Origin: Roseovarius atlanticus
GTDB taxonomy: Bacteria > Pseudomonadota > Alphaproteobacteria > Rhodobacterales > Rhodobacteraceae
Length of the DNA: 64,000 bases
NCBI RefSeq assembly: GCF_001441615.1
Contig: NZ_LAXJ01000005.1
Span: forward strand, 1 to 64,000
Direction: 5' to 3'
How positions within the stretch are numbered: the stretch's first letter is position 1; every line of letters starts with the position of its first letter. This document shows positions 23,359-32,091 of this stretch, one piece after another. The notes beneath the pieces are model-generated. The model had not been told where the DNA came from, ran no database searches, and was given only the letters and a program-made list of their open reading frames with translations. The translations under genes were made by a program, and so were the position numbers.

Positions 23359-24597
23359 TCAGCCGACCACGTTGAAGTCCGGCCCGTAGGGGTAGCCGGT
23401 GATGTTCTCGTTACCGTTTTCGGTGATGACCAGCACGTCGTGTTCGCGGTAGCCGCCGGCGCCGGGCTGGCCCTGGGGGATGGTCAGCATCGGTTCCATC
23501 GAGATGACCATGCCGGGTTTCAGCACGGTGTCGATATCCTCGCGCAGTTCGAGGCCCGCCTCGCGGCCGTAGTAATGCGACAGGATGCCGAAGCTGTGGC
23601 CATAGCCGAAGGTGCGGTATTGCAGCAGGTCACGCTCGGCCAGGAAGGCGTTGATCCTGTGGGTGACCTCGGCGCAGGAGATGCCGGGCTTGAGCAGGGA
23701 CATGCCGTATTCGTGGGCGGCGACGTTGGCCTGCCAGATGGCGAGCGAGGCGGCGTCGACCTCGGCCGCGAACATGGTGCGTTCGAGGGCCACGTAATAG
23801 GCCGAGACCATCGGGAAGGTGTTGAGTGACAGGATGTCGCCGCTCTGGAGTTGCCGGGACGTGACGGGGTTATGGGCGCCATCGGTGTTGAGGCCGGACT
23901 GGAACCAGACCCAGCTGTCGCGGTACTCGGCATCGGGGAAGCGGCGGGCGATTTCCAGCTCCATCGCGTTGCGCCCGGCCATGGCCACATCGATTTCACG
24001 GGTGCCGATGCGCACCGCGTCGCGGATGGCATGGCCGCCCACGTCGGCGATGGCGGTGCATTGACGGATGAGCGCGATTTCGGCCGGGGACTTGGCCATG
24101 CGCTGGGTCATGGTGTGAGTTGACAGGTCGACCGTTTCCTTTGGCGAAAGGAAGTGGTCCAGCTTGCCACATTGTTGGAGCGTGAGGTGGTCGGACTCAA
24201 AGCCGATGACGCCGCCGGTGCCGGTGACGGACGCGATGGCGCGCCAATAATTGTCGCGCTGCCAGTCGGTATAGGTGATGTTGTCGCCGTGGCAGCGGCG
24301 CCACGGCTGGCCCGCGTCGATGCCCGCCGAGATGGTGACGCTGTCGGTCGCCGTCACGACAAGGCCGTAGGGCCGCCCGAAGGCGCAGTAAAGGAAGCCC
24401 GAATAGTAGGCGATGTTGTGCATCGAGGTGAAGACGGCGGCGGTGACGCCGGTTTCCGCCATGATGCGGCGCAGGCCGGTCAGGCGCTGGTCGTACTCGG
24501 AGGCAGCGAAGGGCAACGGGGCCTTTTCGCCGTTGTGGAAGCGGTAGAATTCGGGGCGTGCGCCCGTGACATCGGTGTGGATTTGGGGTGCAGTCAT
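23359..24597 (-). CDS. Creatinase (creatine amidinohydrolase), M24 family
   Basis: Hydrolyses creatine to sarcosine and urea. The 412-residue protein has the two-domain creatinase layout and matches the Pseudomonas enzyme in long recognisable blocks: FTSMHNIAYYSGFLYCAFGR, SAGIDAGQPWRR, TYTDWQRDNYW-type segment, WVWFQSGLNTDGAHNPVT with the catalytic His, GDILSLNTFPM, YRTFGYGHSFGILSHYYGRE and SMEPMLTIPQGQPGAGGYRE. Like creatinase it lacks the full metal-ligand set of M24 aminopeptidases. It stands alone between a terminator and a divergent P1 peptidase. Sarcosine oxidase and urease are not in the window. Confidence 0.9.
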   Translation of the reverse strand: MTAPQIHTDVTGARPEFYRFHNGEKAPLPFAASEYDQRLTGLRRIMAETGVTAAVFTSMHNIAYYSGFLYCAFGRPYGLVVTATDSVTISAGIDAGQPWRRCHGDNITYTDWQRDNYWRAIASVTGTGGVIGFESDHLTLQQCGKLDHFLSPKETVDLSTHTMTQRMAKSPAEIALIRQCTAIADVGGHAIRDAVRIGTREIDVAMAGRNAMELEIARRFPDAEYRDSWVWFQSGLNTDGAHNPVTSRQLQSGDILSLNTFPMVSAYYVALERTMFAAEVDAASLAIWQANVAAHEYGMSLLKPGISCAEVTHRINAFLAERDLLQYRTFGYGHSFGILSHYYGREAGLELREDIDTVLKPGMVISMEPMLTIPQGQPGAGGYREHDVLVITENGNENITGYPYGPDFNVVG

Positions 24598-24759
24598 CGT
24601 GTGACCCTCCTAATCAAAGAAAGGTCCCGGCGTTCAGGACTGTTGGGGTAGGAACCCGTGATTGGGGCGACGCCATCGCCCCCGGGTCTGACGCTGTTCT
24701 TGCAGAGCGGGGCAGGTCTGGCAAGATGATTTGCGACATTGCGAGGACGGGAACGAATC

Positions 24760-25758
24760 ATGACGGCAAGACCGGGCAAGCGGAATCTGATCACGGATGT
24801 GCCGGGCATACTGGTGGGGCAGGCCGAGGATGCGGCGGTGAAGACCGGGGTGAGCGTTGTGGTGAGCGACGCGCCGTTCACGGCGGGCGTGCATGTGATG
24901 GGCGGGGCGCCGGGCACGCGGGAGACGGATTTGCTGGCCCCGGACAAGGTGGTGGAGGAGGTCGATGCGCTGGTGCTGTCGGGCGGGTCGGCGTTTGGCC
25001 TGGATGCGGCGTCGGGCGTGGCGGATGCGTTGCGCGCCGAGGGGCGTGGGTTTGCCGTGGGCGACCAGCGCGTGCCAATTGTGCCGGGGGCGATCCTGTT
25101 CGACCTGCTGAATGGCGGGGAGAAGGACTGGGGGGAGAACCCGTATAAGACACTTGGGCGGGCGGCGCTGGCGGCCCGGAGAGAGGCTTTCGAGATTGGC
25201 AGTTTCGGGGCCGGAGCGGGTGCGGTGACGGCGGATTTCAAGGGCGGAATTGGCTCGGCCTCGGTCGTGCTGGCATCGGGCGTGACTGTGGGGGCGCTTG
25301 TGGCGGTCAACGCGCTGGGGTCCGCGGTGGCCGGCGAGCGCGGAGAGTTCTGGGCGGCGCCGTTCGAGATGGAGGGCGAGTTTGGCGGATTGGGCGCGGC
25401 GCGCGCGTTCGGGGATGTGCAGGAGCCTCGGACAAAGCTGGCGCAGCACGCGGCGACGACGATTGGGATCGTGGCGACGGATGCAAAGCTGACCCAGGCG
25501 CAATGCACGCGGATGGCGGTGGCGGCGCATGATGGGTATGCCCGGGCGCTGTTGCCGTCGCACACGCCTATGGACGGGGATCTGATCTTTGCCGCGGCAA
25601 CGGGGCACGGGGACGCGCCCGACGTGGCGGGGCAGTTGGCGCTGGGCCATGCGGCGGCGAGTTGCGTGGCGCGGGCGATTGCGAGGGCGGTTTTTGCGGC
25701 ACGTCCGGCGGAGAGGGACGGGGTGCCGTGTTGGGCGGAGCGGTTCAGTCAGGGATGA
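24760..25758 (+). CDS. P1 family peptidase (DmpA/S58 type)
   Basis: A 332-residue Ntn-type self-processing aminopeptidase of the DmpA family. Visible features: NLITDVPGILVGQAED at the start, TGVSVVV, GGAPGTRETDLL, VLSGGSAFGLDAASGVADAL, and HAATTIGIVATDAKLTQAQC, where a Thr/Ser after the scissile bond is the nucleophile. These enzymes release N-terminal D- or L-amino acids or beta-peptides. The ATG at 24760 was preferred to an in-frame TTG at 24739. It is divergent from creatinase. Confidence 0.87.
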   Translation: MTARPGKRNLITDVPGILVGQAEDAAVKTGVSVVVSDAPFTAGVHVMGGAPGTRETDLLAPDKVVEEVDALVLSGGSAFGLDAASGVADALRAEGRGFAVGDQRVPIVPGAILFDLLNGGEKDWGENPYKTLGRAALAARREAFEIGSFGAGAGAVTADFKGGIGSASVVLASGVTVGALVAVNALGSAVAGERGEFWAAPFEMEGEFGGLGAARAFGDVQEPRTKLAQHAATTIGIVATDAKLTQAQCTRMAVAAHDGYARALLPSHTPMDGDLIFAAATGHGDAPDVAGQLALGHAAASCVARAIARAVFAARPAERDGVPCWAERFSQG

Positions 25759-25769
25759 GGCGCGGGGGC

Positions 25770-25794
25770 GCGTGGGTTTTCACCCACCCTACGC
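25770..25794 (-). repeat. REP-like element with GTAG signature, copy 2
   Basis: GTGGGT (25772-25777), TTTC loop, ACCCAC (25782-25787), then CTAC (GTAG on the minus strand) at 25789-25792. It matches copy 1 at 10214-10238 over the whole element. Confidence 0.75.
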
Positions 25795-25828
25795 AGGGCC
25801 ATTGCGTCGGGCGCGTGGCGGGCTTTGG

Positions 25829-25858
25829 CTTTTGAGTATTTTTGCCAAGAAAGAGCGC
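25829..25858 (+). repeat. GAGTATTTTTGCCA-family extragenic repeat, partial copy
   Basis: TTTTGAGTATTTTTGCCAAG followed by AAAGAG. It keeps the GAGTATTTTTGSCA core and the GAAAG tail of the family but lost the CCTCCGGCGG arm. It lies just after the REP copy in the convergent gap before the alpha/beta hydrolase stop. Confidence 0.55.
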
Positions 25859-25866
25859 GGTGTCGC

Positions 25867-26655
25867 TTAGCCCAGGATATCGGTCATGAGCGGGCTGTCG
25901 GGGTCTTTCAGGGCGTCGATGATGTCGAAATGGTGACGGCCCGTGTCGATGCGCAAAGGGCAGGACCAAGCGTCGGCCTGCCAGCGGGCCTGGTCGAGGA
26001 AGACGGGGCGTTCCTCGGCGCCGACCCAGATGCGGGTGGGGATGCCGAGGCGGTCGGTCATGAGGGCCGGGCTTTCGGCGGCGGCGCTGGTTTCGGTGAG
26101 CTGGAACTGGTCGTTCATCGATGTCTGCAGCAGCGGGCGCAGGTCGGAGACCGGGGAGATTGGGGTGATCGTGGTGATCCGGTCGGTGACGTTGTCAGGC
26201 AGGAGGCCGGGTTCAGCCATGCGCGAGACGAGGTGGCCGCCGGCGGAGTGACCGGCAAGGGCGACGGGGCCATCGGTGGTGCCCGCGATGGTCTGGATGG
26301 CGCGCGCGATCTGGTGGGTGATGTCGGCGATGCGGACATCGGGGCAAAGGTCGTAGGAGGGCATGGCGACGGACCAGCCACGGGCCAGCGCGCCGGTGGC
26401 GAAGTGGGACCAGTAGCTGCGGTCGAAGCGGAGCCAGTAGCCGCCATGAACGAAGATGAGCGTGCCTTCGGGCGCGGCTTCGGGGCGGAAGATATCGTAG
26501 GCCTGGCGGGGTGTGTCGCCGTAGGGAACGCCGAGCTCGTCGCGGCCTGGTGCGCGTGCCTCGCGGAAGGCGGCCGCCTCGGCGGCCCAGCGCGGCGGAT
26601 AATCCTCGCCGCCGGGGATGTTGGGGACGTTGGCATAGGCGTCGTCCAGTTTCAT
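25867..26655 (-). CDS. Alpha/beta hydrolase, arylformamidase-like esterase
   Basis: A 262-residue serine hydrolase. The oxyanion motif HGG appears in LIFVHGGYWLRFDRS, the nucleophile elbow is GHSAGG, and a C-terminal His in GRHHFDIID completes the triad with an upstream Asp. This combination resembles animal-type kynurenine formamidase/arylformamidase and small esterases. ATG 26655 follows GAAGGAG. It is divergent from gabD with 83 bp between them. The substrate is unproven; no tryptophan-degradation genes are nearby. Confidence 0.8.
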   Translation of the reverse strand: MKLDDAYANVPNIPGGEDYPPRWAAEAAAFREARAPGRDELGVPYGDTPRQAYDIFRPEAAPEGTLIFVHGGYWLRFDRSYWSHFATGALARGWSVAMPSYDLCPDVRIADITHQIARAIQTIAGTTDGPVALAGHSAGGHLVSRMAEPGLLPDNVTDRITTITPISPVSDLRPLLQTSMNDQFQLTETSAAAESPALMTDRLGIPTRIWVGAEERPVFLDQARWQADAWSCPLRIDTGRHHFDIIDALKDPDSPLMTDILG

Positions 26656-26738
26656 GATTTTCTCCTTCGGTCTGGCCCTAGACATTCCGTGCCCCAGATG
26701 CTTTGCCATGAGCAACAGTTTTTGCCGGAGGATGCGCC

Positions 26739-28217
26739 ATGCTCGATACTGCCACCAACCTGAAATCGCTTTTGAAAGATCCCGACCTGCTGGCCGAGAA
26801 GGCCTATGCCGGGGGTGAATGGATCGACGGCGCGGACGGCGCGACCTTCGAGGTGGTGAACCCGGCGCGGGGTGACGTGATTGCCAATGTGGCGGACCTG
26901 GATCGCAAACAGGTGGCCGATGTGATCGCGGGGGCGGCGAAGGCGCAGAAGGAGTGGGCCAAGTGGACCGGCAAGGAGCGCGCCGCGGTGCTGCGCAAGT
27001 GGTTCGATCTGATGATGGAGCACCAGGATGACCTGGGAACGATCCTGACCGCCGAGCAGGGCAAGCCGCTGGCCGAGGCCAAGGGCGAGATCGCCTATGG
27101 CGCGTCCTTCATCGAGTTCTTCGGCGAGGAGGCCAAGCGGGTCTACGGCGAGATGATCCCGGGCCATCAGCGCGACAAGCGGATCATGGTGCTGAAACAG
27201 CCGATCGGGGTGGCCGCATCCATCACGCCGTGGAACTTCCCCAACGCGATGATCACGCGCAAGGCCGCGCCTGCGCTGGCGGCGGGCTGTGCGTTCGTGG
27301 GGCGTCCGGCGGCGGAGACGCCGCTGTCGGCCACGGCGATGGGCGTGCTGGCCGAGCGGGCGGGCATCCCGGCGGGAGTGTTCAACATCGTGACCTCGTC
27401 GCGGTCGTCGGACATCGGCAAGGAGTTCTGCGAGAATCCGAACGTGCGCAAGCTGACCTTTACCGGGTCCACCGAGGTGGGGCGCATCCTGCTGCGGCAG
27501 GCGGCCGACCAGGTGATGAAATGCTCGATGGAGCTGGGCGGGAACGCGCCCTTTATCGTGTTCGACGATGCAGATGTGGACGCCGCCGTGGAAGGCGCGA
27601 TCATGTGCAAGTTCCGCAACAACGGGCAGACCTGTGTCTGTGCCAACCGGATCTATGTGCAGGCTGGGGTCTATGACGCTTTTGCCGAAAAGCTGAAGGA
27701 CCGGGTGAGCAAGATGAAGGTGGGTGACGGGCTGGAAGAGGGCACCGAGCTGGGGCCGCTGATCAACCCGGAAGCGTCGGAGAAGGTGGTGGAGCATATC
27801 GAGGATGCCAAGGCCAAGGGCGGCAATGTGATCCTTGGGGGTGCGGATGGCGAGATGGACGGCAACTTCTTCCAGCCGACGATCCTGACGGGTGTGACGC
27901 AGGACATGAAGGTGAGCCAGGAAGAGACGTTCGGGCCGTTGGCGCCCTTGTTCAAGTTCGAGGACGAGGATGACGTGATCACCATGGCGAACGATACGAT
28001 CTTTGGCCTTGCCAGCTATTTCTACGCCAAGGATCTGAGCCGCGTCTACAAGGTAGCCGAGGCGCTGGAATACGGGATTGTCGGCGTGAACACCGGCATC
28101 ATCTCGACCGAGGTCGCGCCGTTCGGCGGGGTCAAGCAGTCGGGGCTGGGCCGCGAGGGCAGCCATCACGGGATCGAGGATTTCCTGGAGCTGAAATACG
28201 TCTGCATGAGCGTGTGA
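26739..28217 (+). CDS. gabD: NAD(P)-dependent succinate-semialdehyde dehydrogenase
   Basis: Oxidises succinate semialdehyde (or a related semialdehyde such as 2-oxoglutarate semialdehyde) to the acid. The 492 residues carry the catalytic Glu265 in [15 protein letters not shown], Cys299 in [10 protein letters not shown] with the regulatory CxC pair, [29 protein letters not shown] and [15 protein letters not shown]. One notable change: the cofactor-binding Lys of the usual KPAxxTP motif is Arg189 here (VGRPAAETP). It heads a pair with a DapA-family lyase, a pairing also seen in hydroxyproline and pentose catabolism. Confidence 0.9.
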   Translation: MLDTATNLKSLLKDPDLLAEKAYAGGEWIDGADGATFEVVNPARGDVIANVADLDRKQVADVIAGAAKAQKEWAKWTGKERAAVLRKWFDLMMEHQDDLGTILTAEQGKPLAEAKGEIAYGASFIEFFGEEAKRVYGEMIPGHQRDKRIMVLKQPIGVAASITPWNFPNAMITRKAAPALAAGCAFVGRPAAETPLSATAMGVLAERAGIPAGVFNIVTSSRSSDIGKEFCENPNVRKLTFTGSTEVGRILLRQAADQVMKCSMELGGNAPFIVFDDADVDAAVEGAIMCKFRNNGQTCVCANRIYVQAGVYDAFAEKLKDRVSKMKVGDGLEEGTELGPLINPEASEKVVEHIEDAKAKGGNVILGGADGEMDGNFFQPTILTGVTQDMKVSQEETFGPLAPLFKFEDEDDVITMANDTIFGLASYFYAKDLSRVYKVAEALEYGIVGVNTGIISTEVAPFGGVKQSGLGREGSHHGIEDFLELKYVCMSV

Positions 28218-28225
28218 GGCACGGC

Positions 28226-29110
28226 ATGGACGGCGGGTTTCACGGGGTCTTTCCCTATCTCGTCTCGCCGCTGGATGGCGAGGGCCGCGTCAAACGCGAG
28301 GTTCTGACGCGGCTCTGCGACGACCTGATCGACGCTGGCGTGCATGGGCTGACGCCATTGGGCTCGACGGGGGAGTTCGCCTATCTCAGCTGGGCGCAGA
28401 AGCGCGATATCGTCGAGACGGTCGTGGCCGCCGCCAAGGGCCGGGTGCCTGTGGTGGCGGGCGTCGCGGCGACGACCACGTCGGAGGCGGTGCGGCAGGC
28501 GCGGGAATTCGCGGCGATGGGCTGTGACGGTATTCTTGCCGTGCTTGAGGCCTATTTCCCGGTGAGCGATGCCGGCATCAAGGACTATTTCACCGCCGTA
28601 GCGGCGGCGGGGGATCTGCCGATCGTGATCTACACCAATCCTAATTTCCAGCGCAGCGACCTGAGCGTGGCTTTGATCGCGGAACTGGCGGAGGTGGAGA
28701 ACATCCGCTGTCTGAAGGATGCGTCGAGCAACACGGGGCGGCTGTTGTCGATCATGGACCGGGTGGGCGACAAACTGGATATCTTTGCTGCGTCGGCGCA
28801 TATCCCGGCCTGCGTGATGCTGATCGGGGGCAAGGGCTGGATGGCGGGGCCCGCGTGCATCGTACCGAAGCAGAGTGTGAAATTGTATGAGCTGTGCAAG
28901 GTCGGGCAGTTTCAGGCGGCGATGGAATTGCAGCGCGAGCTGTGGTCGCTGAACCAGGCGTTCGCCAAGTACAACCTGGCGGCCTGCGTCAAGGGTGGTT
29001 TGGAACTGCAGGGCTATGACGTGGGTGCGCCGCTGCCGCCGCAGGACGGGCTGAGCGATGCGGGGCGGACCGAGTTGAGGGCGGTGCTGGAGCGGGTCGG
29101 GGCGCTTTAA
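28226..29110 (+). CDS. Dihydrodipicolinate synthase/N-acetylneuraminate lyase family protein
   Basis: A 294-residue class I aldolase-fold enzyme. The Schiff-base lysine is Lys164 in RCLKDASSN, the proton-relay Tyr is Tyr136 in IVIYTNPNF, and the GSTGEF loop is present near residue 46. True DapA is likely encoded elsewhere; the pairing with gabD suggests a catabolic lyase or dehydratase such as 4-hydroxy-pyrroline-carboxylate deaminase or a keto-deoxy-sugar-acid dehydratase that yields a semialdehyde. That is inference. I chose ATG 28226, with GAGG six bases upstream; GTG 28214 is an alternative. Confidence 0.83.
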   Translation: MDGGFHGVFPYLVSPLDGEGRVKREVLTRLCDDLIDAGVHGLTPLGSTGEFAYLSWAQKRDIVETVVAAAKGRVPVVAGVAATTTSEAVRQAREFAAMGCDGILAVLEAYFPVSDAGIKDYFTAVAAAGDLPIVIYTNPNFQRSDLSVALIAELAEVENIRCLKDASSNTGRLLSIMDRVGDKLDIFAASAHIPACVMLIGGKGWMAGPACIVPKQSVKLYELCKVGQFQAAMELQRELWSLNQAFAKYNLAACVKGGLELQGYDVGAPLPPQDGLSDAGRTELRAVLERVGAL

Positions 29111-29121
29111 GGGGCACGATA

Positions 29122-29145
29122 GGTGGGATGAAATCCCACCCTACG
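29122..29145 (-). repeat. REP-like element with GTAG signature, copy 3
   Basis: GGTGGGAT (29122-29129), GAA loop and ATCCCACC (29132-29139 or close), then CTAC at 29141-29144, which is GTAG ahead of the stem on the minus strand. The stem differs from copies 1 and 2 by compensating changes. Confidence 0.7.
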
Positions 29146-29201
29146 CGGAGCTTCGGGGGCGCTGTCATCGTCGGGCTTTAACCAGAGAATCTCTGGGAGA
29201 A

Positions 29202-29230
29202 AGAGATCCTCGATCAAGTCGGGGATGACG
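29202..29230 (-). repeat. Extragenic repeat, CGTCATCCCCGA-type
   Basis: On the minus strand it reads CGTCATCCCCGACTTGATCG then AGGATCTCT, a degenerate member of the CCGGA-centred family also seen at 3643 and 8694. A separate short palindrome CCAGAGA-A-TCTCTGG lies at 29182-29196. Confidence 0.6.
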
Positions 29231-29291
29231 TTCTCAAAAAAATTCCACCCTGCGCCAAGGATTGACGCCTGGGCGGCGTCCTACAATCGTG

Positions 29292-29834
29292 ATGCGTATG
29301 ACAGTCAGTGACGAAACCCTGGCCCAAGCCGCCGCCGATGGCGATGCGGCGGCGTTCTCGACCCTCGTCGAGCGGCATTACGATGCCGTGTTCCGGCTGG
29401 CCTTTCGGCTGACCGGCGCAAGGGCCGAGGCGGAGGACCTGACACAGGATGTGTGTGCTGGCTTGCCAGCAAAGCTGTCGGGGTTTCGCGGGGCGTCGAA
29501 GTTCACCACCTGGCTATGGCGGGTGGTGGTGAATGCTGCCCATGACCGGCGGCGGCGGGCGGCGACGCGGGCGAAATACGCGGAAGGCTGGGGCGATTGG
29601 GAGGTGGACCGGCGGGCGGCGGAGGCGGAAGTGGCCGAGGCCGTCGATTGGTTGACGCAAGCCATGAGGGCCTTGCCGGAGGACTTGAGGGACACGCTGG
29701 CCCTGGTGCTGGACGACATGAACCATGCCGAGGCGGGCGAGGTGCTGGGCATCTCGGGCGGCACGGTGGGCTGGCGCATATCTGAGGCGAAGAAACATTT
29801 GCGCGCGATGCGTGCGCGAGAGGAGGACGCATGA
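29292..29834 (+). CDS. ECF-type RNA polymerase sigma factor
   Basis: A 180-residue sigma-70-family ECF factor. Region 2 spans about residues 15-85 (FSTLVERHYDAVFRLAFRLT, EAEDLTQDV, KFTTWLWRVVVNAAHDRRRR), and region 4 about 115-170 (ALPEDLRDTLALVLDDMNHA, EAGEVLGISGGTVGWRISEA). There is no good Shine-Dalgarno; ATG 29292 and 29298 are both possible. The stop overlaps the start of the VWA membrane protein (ATGA), which is therefore its probable regulator or output. Confidence 0.9.
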   Translation: MRMTVSDETLAQAAADGDAAAFSTLVERHYDAVFRLAFRLTGARAEAEDLTQDVCAGLPAKLSGFRGASKFTTWLWRVVVNAAHDRRRRAATRAKYAEGWGDWEVDRRAAEAEVAEAVDWLTQAMRALPEDLRDTLALVLDDMNHAEAGEVLGISGGTVGWRISEAKKHLRAMRAREEDA

Positions 29835-31855
29835 GCGACGACCTCGACGATCTGAAGGCCATGATGCGGGCCGCGACGCCGAAGCCGGATGCCGACAGGA
29901 AGGCGGCGGATCTGGCGTTGGCGCGGAAAAACTTTGCCGATCTCCAAGAGGTGTGGGATGACGCACGTCAAACCTCTGATCGCCCGAAAGCGGGCCTTGT
30001 CAGAGGAGTGACGGATATGTTGACGCGGATGAACACACGCGGGGCGCTGACGGCGACGACGGCGCTGGTGGCGCTGGGAATGGTCGTGGTGGTGCCGGAC
30101 TGGCGGAACGCGCCGGCGCTGCGCGGGGCGCAGCCGGTGGTGACCGAGGCGGATGACAGTTTGGCGGACGCAGGCGTGCGTAGGGAAGCGCCGGTGCCGG
30201 AGGCGGCGGAGGAGATGGTGCTGGACGTGGCCCCGGCGGAGCCTGCACCGGAGGCCGAGGCGCCGCAGCCCGTGCCGATGCCATCGCCGCAGGTGGCGCG
30301 GCCGGAGTCGGGTCTGGCGAAGCAAAGGCAGATCGCACCGCAGGCGATGCAGTCGCAGGCCTTGTCCGATGCGGAGGGATATGCCGGGGGTGTGGCCAAC
30401 ACGGCGCCGGTCGGGCGGATCGAGCAGCCGGGCTCGGATGACGCTATGGCATTGCCCGAAATGGAAAGCGAAGCGTTTCCCGACGCTGTACCGAACGCGC
30501 TGAAGATCACCAGTGAGGAGCCGGTGTCGACTTTTTCGATCGACGTGGATACGGCATCGTATGGTGTGGTGCGGTCGTCCTTGCGGGCTGGATACCTGCC
30601 GCCGCGGGAGGCTGTCCGGATCGAGGAGATGGTGAACTACTTCCCCTATGACTATGCCGCGCCTGAAGGTAATGCGCCGTTCCAGCCGACGGTCAGCGTG
30701 ACGGACACGCCGTGGAACCCGGACACGAAGCTGGTGCATGTCGCGATCCAGGGCGAGACGCCCCCGGTAGAGGACCGCCCACCGCTGAACCTGGTGTTCC
30801 TGATCGACACGAGCGGGTCGATGCAGGCGGCGAACAAGCTACCGCTGCTCAAGCAGTCCTTGGCGCTGATGCTGCCGCAACTGACCGAGCGGGACAGCGT
30901 GGCGATCATCACTTATGCTGGCAGCGCGGGGCAGGCGCTGGCGCCGACACCGGCGACGGAGCGAGAGACGATCCTGGGCGCGCTGGACCGGCTGGAGGCC
31001 GGAGGCTCGACGGCGGGGCAGGCGGGATTGCAGCAGGCTTATGCGCTGGCCGGGGAGATGAGTGGCGACGGCGAGGTGTCGAGGGTGATCCTGGCGACGG
31101 ACGGGGATTTCAATGTGGGGATCAGCGATCCGGAGGCGTTGAAGGACTATATTGCCGAGCAGCGCGAGAGCGGCACCTACCTGTCGGTGATGGGGTTCGG
31201 GCGCGGCAATCTGGACGATGCCACGATGCAGGCGCTGGCGCAGAACGGGAACGGGCAGGCGGCCTATATCGACACGCTGTCCGAGGCGCAGAAGGTGATG
31301 GTCGACCAGGTGACCGGTGCGCTTTACCCGATTGCCGATGACGTGAAGATCCAGGTGGAGTTCAACCCGGCAGCCGTGGTCGAGTACCGGTTGATCGGGT
31401 ACGAGACGCGTGCGCTGCGGCGTGAGGATTTCAACAACGATCGGGTGGATGCGGGCGATATCGGGGCCGGGCACCAAGTGACCGCGCTTTACGAGATCAC
31501 GCCGGTGGGCTCGCCCGCGCAGATGAGCGACCCGCTGCGCTATGGCGAGGCGGAGGCGGTGCGCGGGGATGCAGGCGAGCTTGGGTATTTCAAGCTGCGG
31601 TACAAGGCGCCGGGTGAGGATGAAAGCCGGTTGATCGAGCAGGCTATCGTTGAGGGTGCCGAGGCTGGTTCAGAGGCGCGGTTCGCGGCGGCGATTGCCG
31701 GGTTCGGGCAGCTGTTGCGCGGGGAGACGTATCTTGGCGACTGGGGGTATGCGGAGGCGATTGCGCTGGCGAATGGGGCGAAGGGGGAAGACCCGTTCGG
31801 CTATCGGGCCGAGGCGGTGCAGCTGATGCGGCTGGCGGAGAGCCTGTCGCGGTAG
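29831..31855 (+). CDS. Membrane-anchored VWA-domain protein, probable anti-sigma partner of the ECF factor
   Basis: A 674-residue protein. Residues 1-65 form a charged cytoplasmic segment (MSDDLDDLKAMMRAATPKPD), residues about 71-90 a single membrane helix, then a Pro/Ala/Glu-rich linker to about 210. The YfbK-like region begins TFSIDVDTASYGVVRSSL, followed by a VWA domain whose metal site DTSGS is near residue 326 and TDGDFNVG near 430. It overlaps the ECF gene by four bases. The topology (short cytoplasmic N-terminus, one helix, large periplasmic sensor) is that of an anti-sigma factor, although no zinc anti-sigma motif is visible. Confidence 0.85.
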   Translation: MSDDLDDLKAMMRAATPKPDADRKAADLALARKNFADLQEVWDDARQTSDRPKAGLVRGVTDMLTRMNTRGALTATTALVALGMVVVVPDWRNAPALRGAQPVVTEADDSLADAGVRREAPVPEAAEEMVLDVAPAEPAPEAEAPQPVPMPSPQVARPESGLAKQRQIAPQAMQSQALSDAEGYAGGVANTAPVGRIEQPGSDDAMALPEMESEAFPDAVPNALKITSEEPVSTFSIDVDTASYGVVRSSLRAGYLPPREAVRIEEMVNYFPYDYAAPEGNAPFQPTVSVTDTPWNPDTKLVHVAIQGETPPVEDRPPLNLVFLIDTSGSMQAANKLPLLKQSLALMLPQLTERDSVAIITYAGSAGQALAPTPATERETILGALDRLEAGGSTAGQAGLQQAYALAGEMSGDGEVSRVILATDGDFNVGISDPEALKDYIAEQRESGTYLSVMGFGRGNLDDATMQALAQNGNGQAAYIDTLSEAQKVMVDQVTGALYPIADDVKIQVEFNPAAVVEYRLIGYETRALRREDFNNDRVDAGDIGAGHQVTALYEITPVGSPAQMSDPLRYGEAEAVRGDAGELGYFKLRYKAPGEDESRLIEQAIVEGAEAGSEARFAAAIAGFGQLLRGETYLGDWGYAEAIALANGAKGEDPFGYRAEAVQLMRLAESLSR

Positions 31856-32042
31856 GTGCGGCGCGGAATCAAGGTGCAGCTTGCTGCACCGCCGCGCATC
31901 GCCGGGCCGCCCGGACGGCACGGCGATTGGGCTAGGCTGGGTGCGCCGCTTATTTCTTTTGCGGGTTTGGCCGGGATAAAGCGCTATAGAATAACGGTTG
32001 GATCGCCGTACCGCGGCCCGAAGATGCGCGGCCCCCAACAAA

Positions 32043-32071
32043 AAACGCCCCGTGGCTGCCACGGGGCGTTT
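32043..32071. terminator. Bidirectional rho-independent terminator
   Basis: AAACGCCCCGTGG (32043-32055) and CCACGGGGCGTTT (32059-32071) form a perfect 13-bp stem with a CTG loop, A-rich on the left and T-rich on the right. It serves both the VWA gene and the convergent hsp20 gene. A second hairpin, GGTGCAGC-TT-GCTGCACC, lies just after the VWA stop near 31879. Confidence 0.9.
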
Positions 32072-32091
32072 CGCGCGGTAGGATCTGCCGT

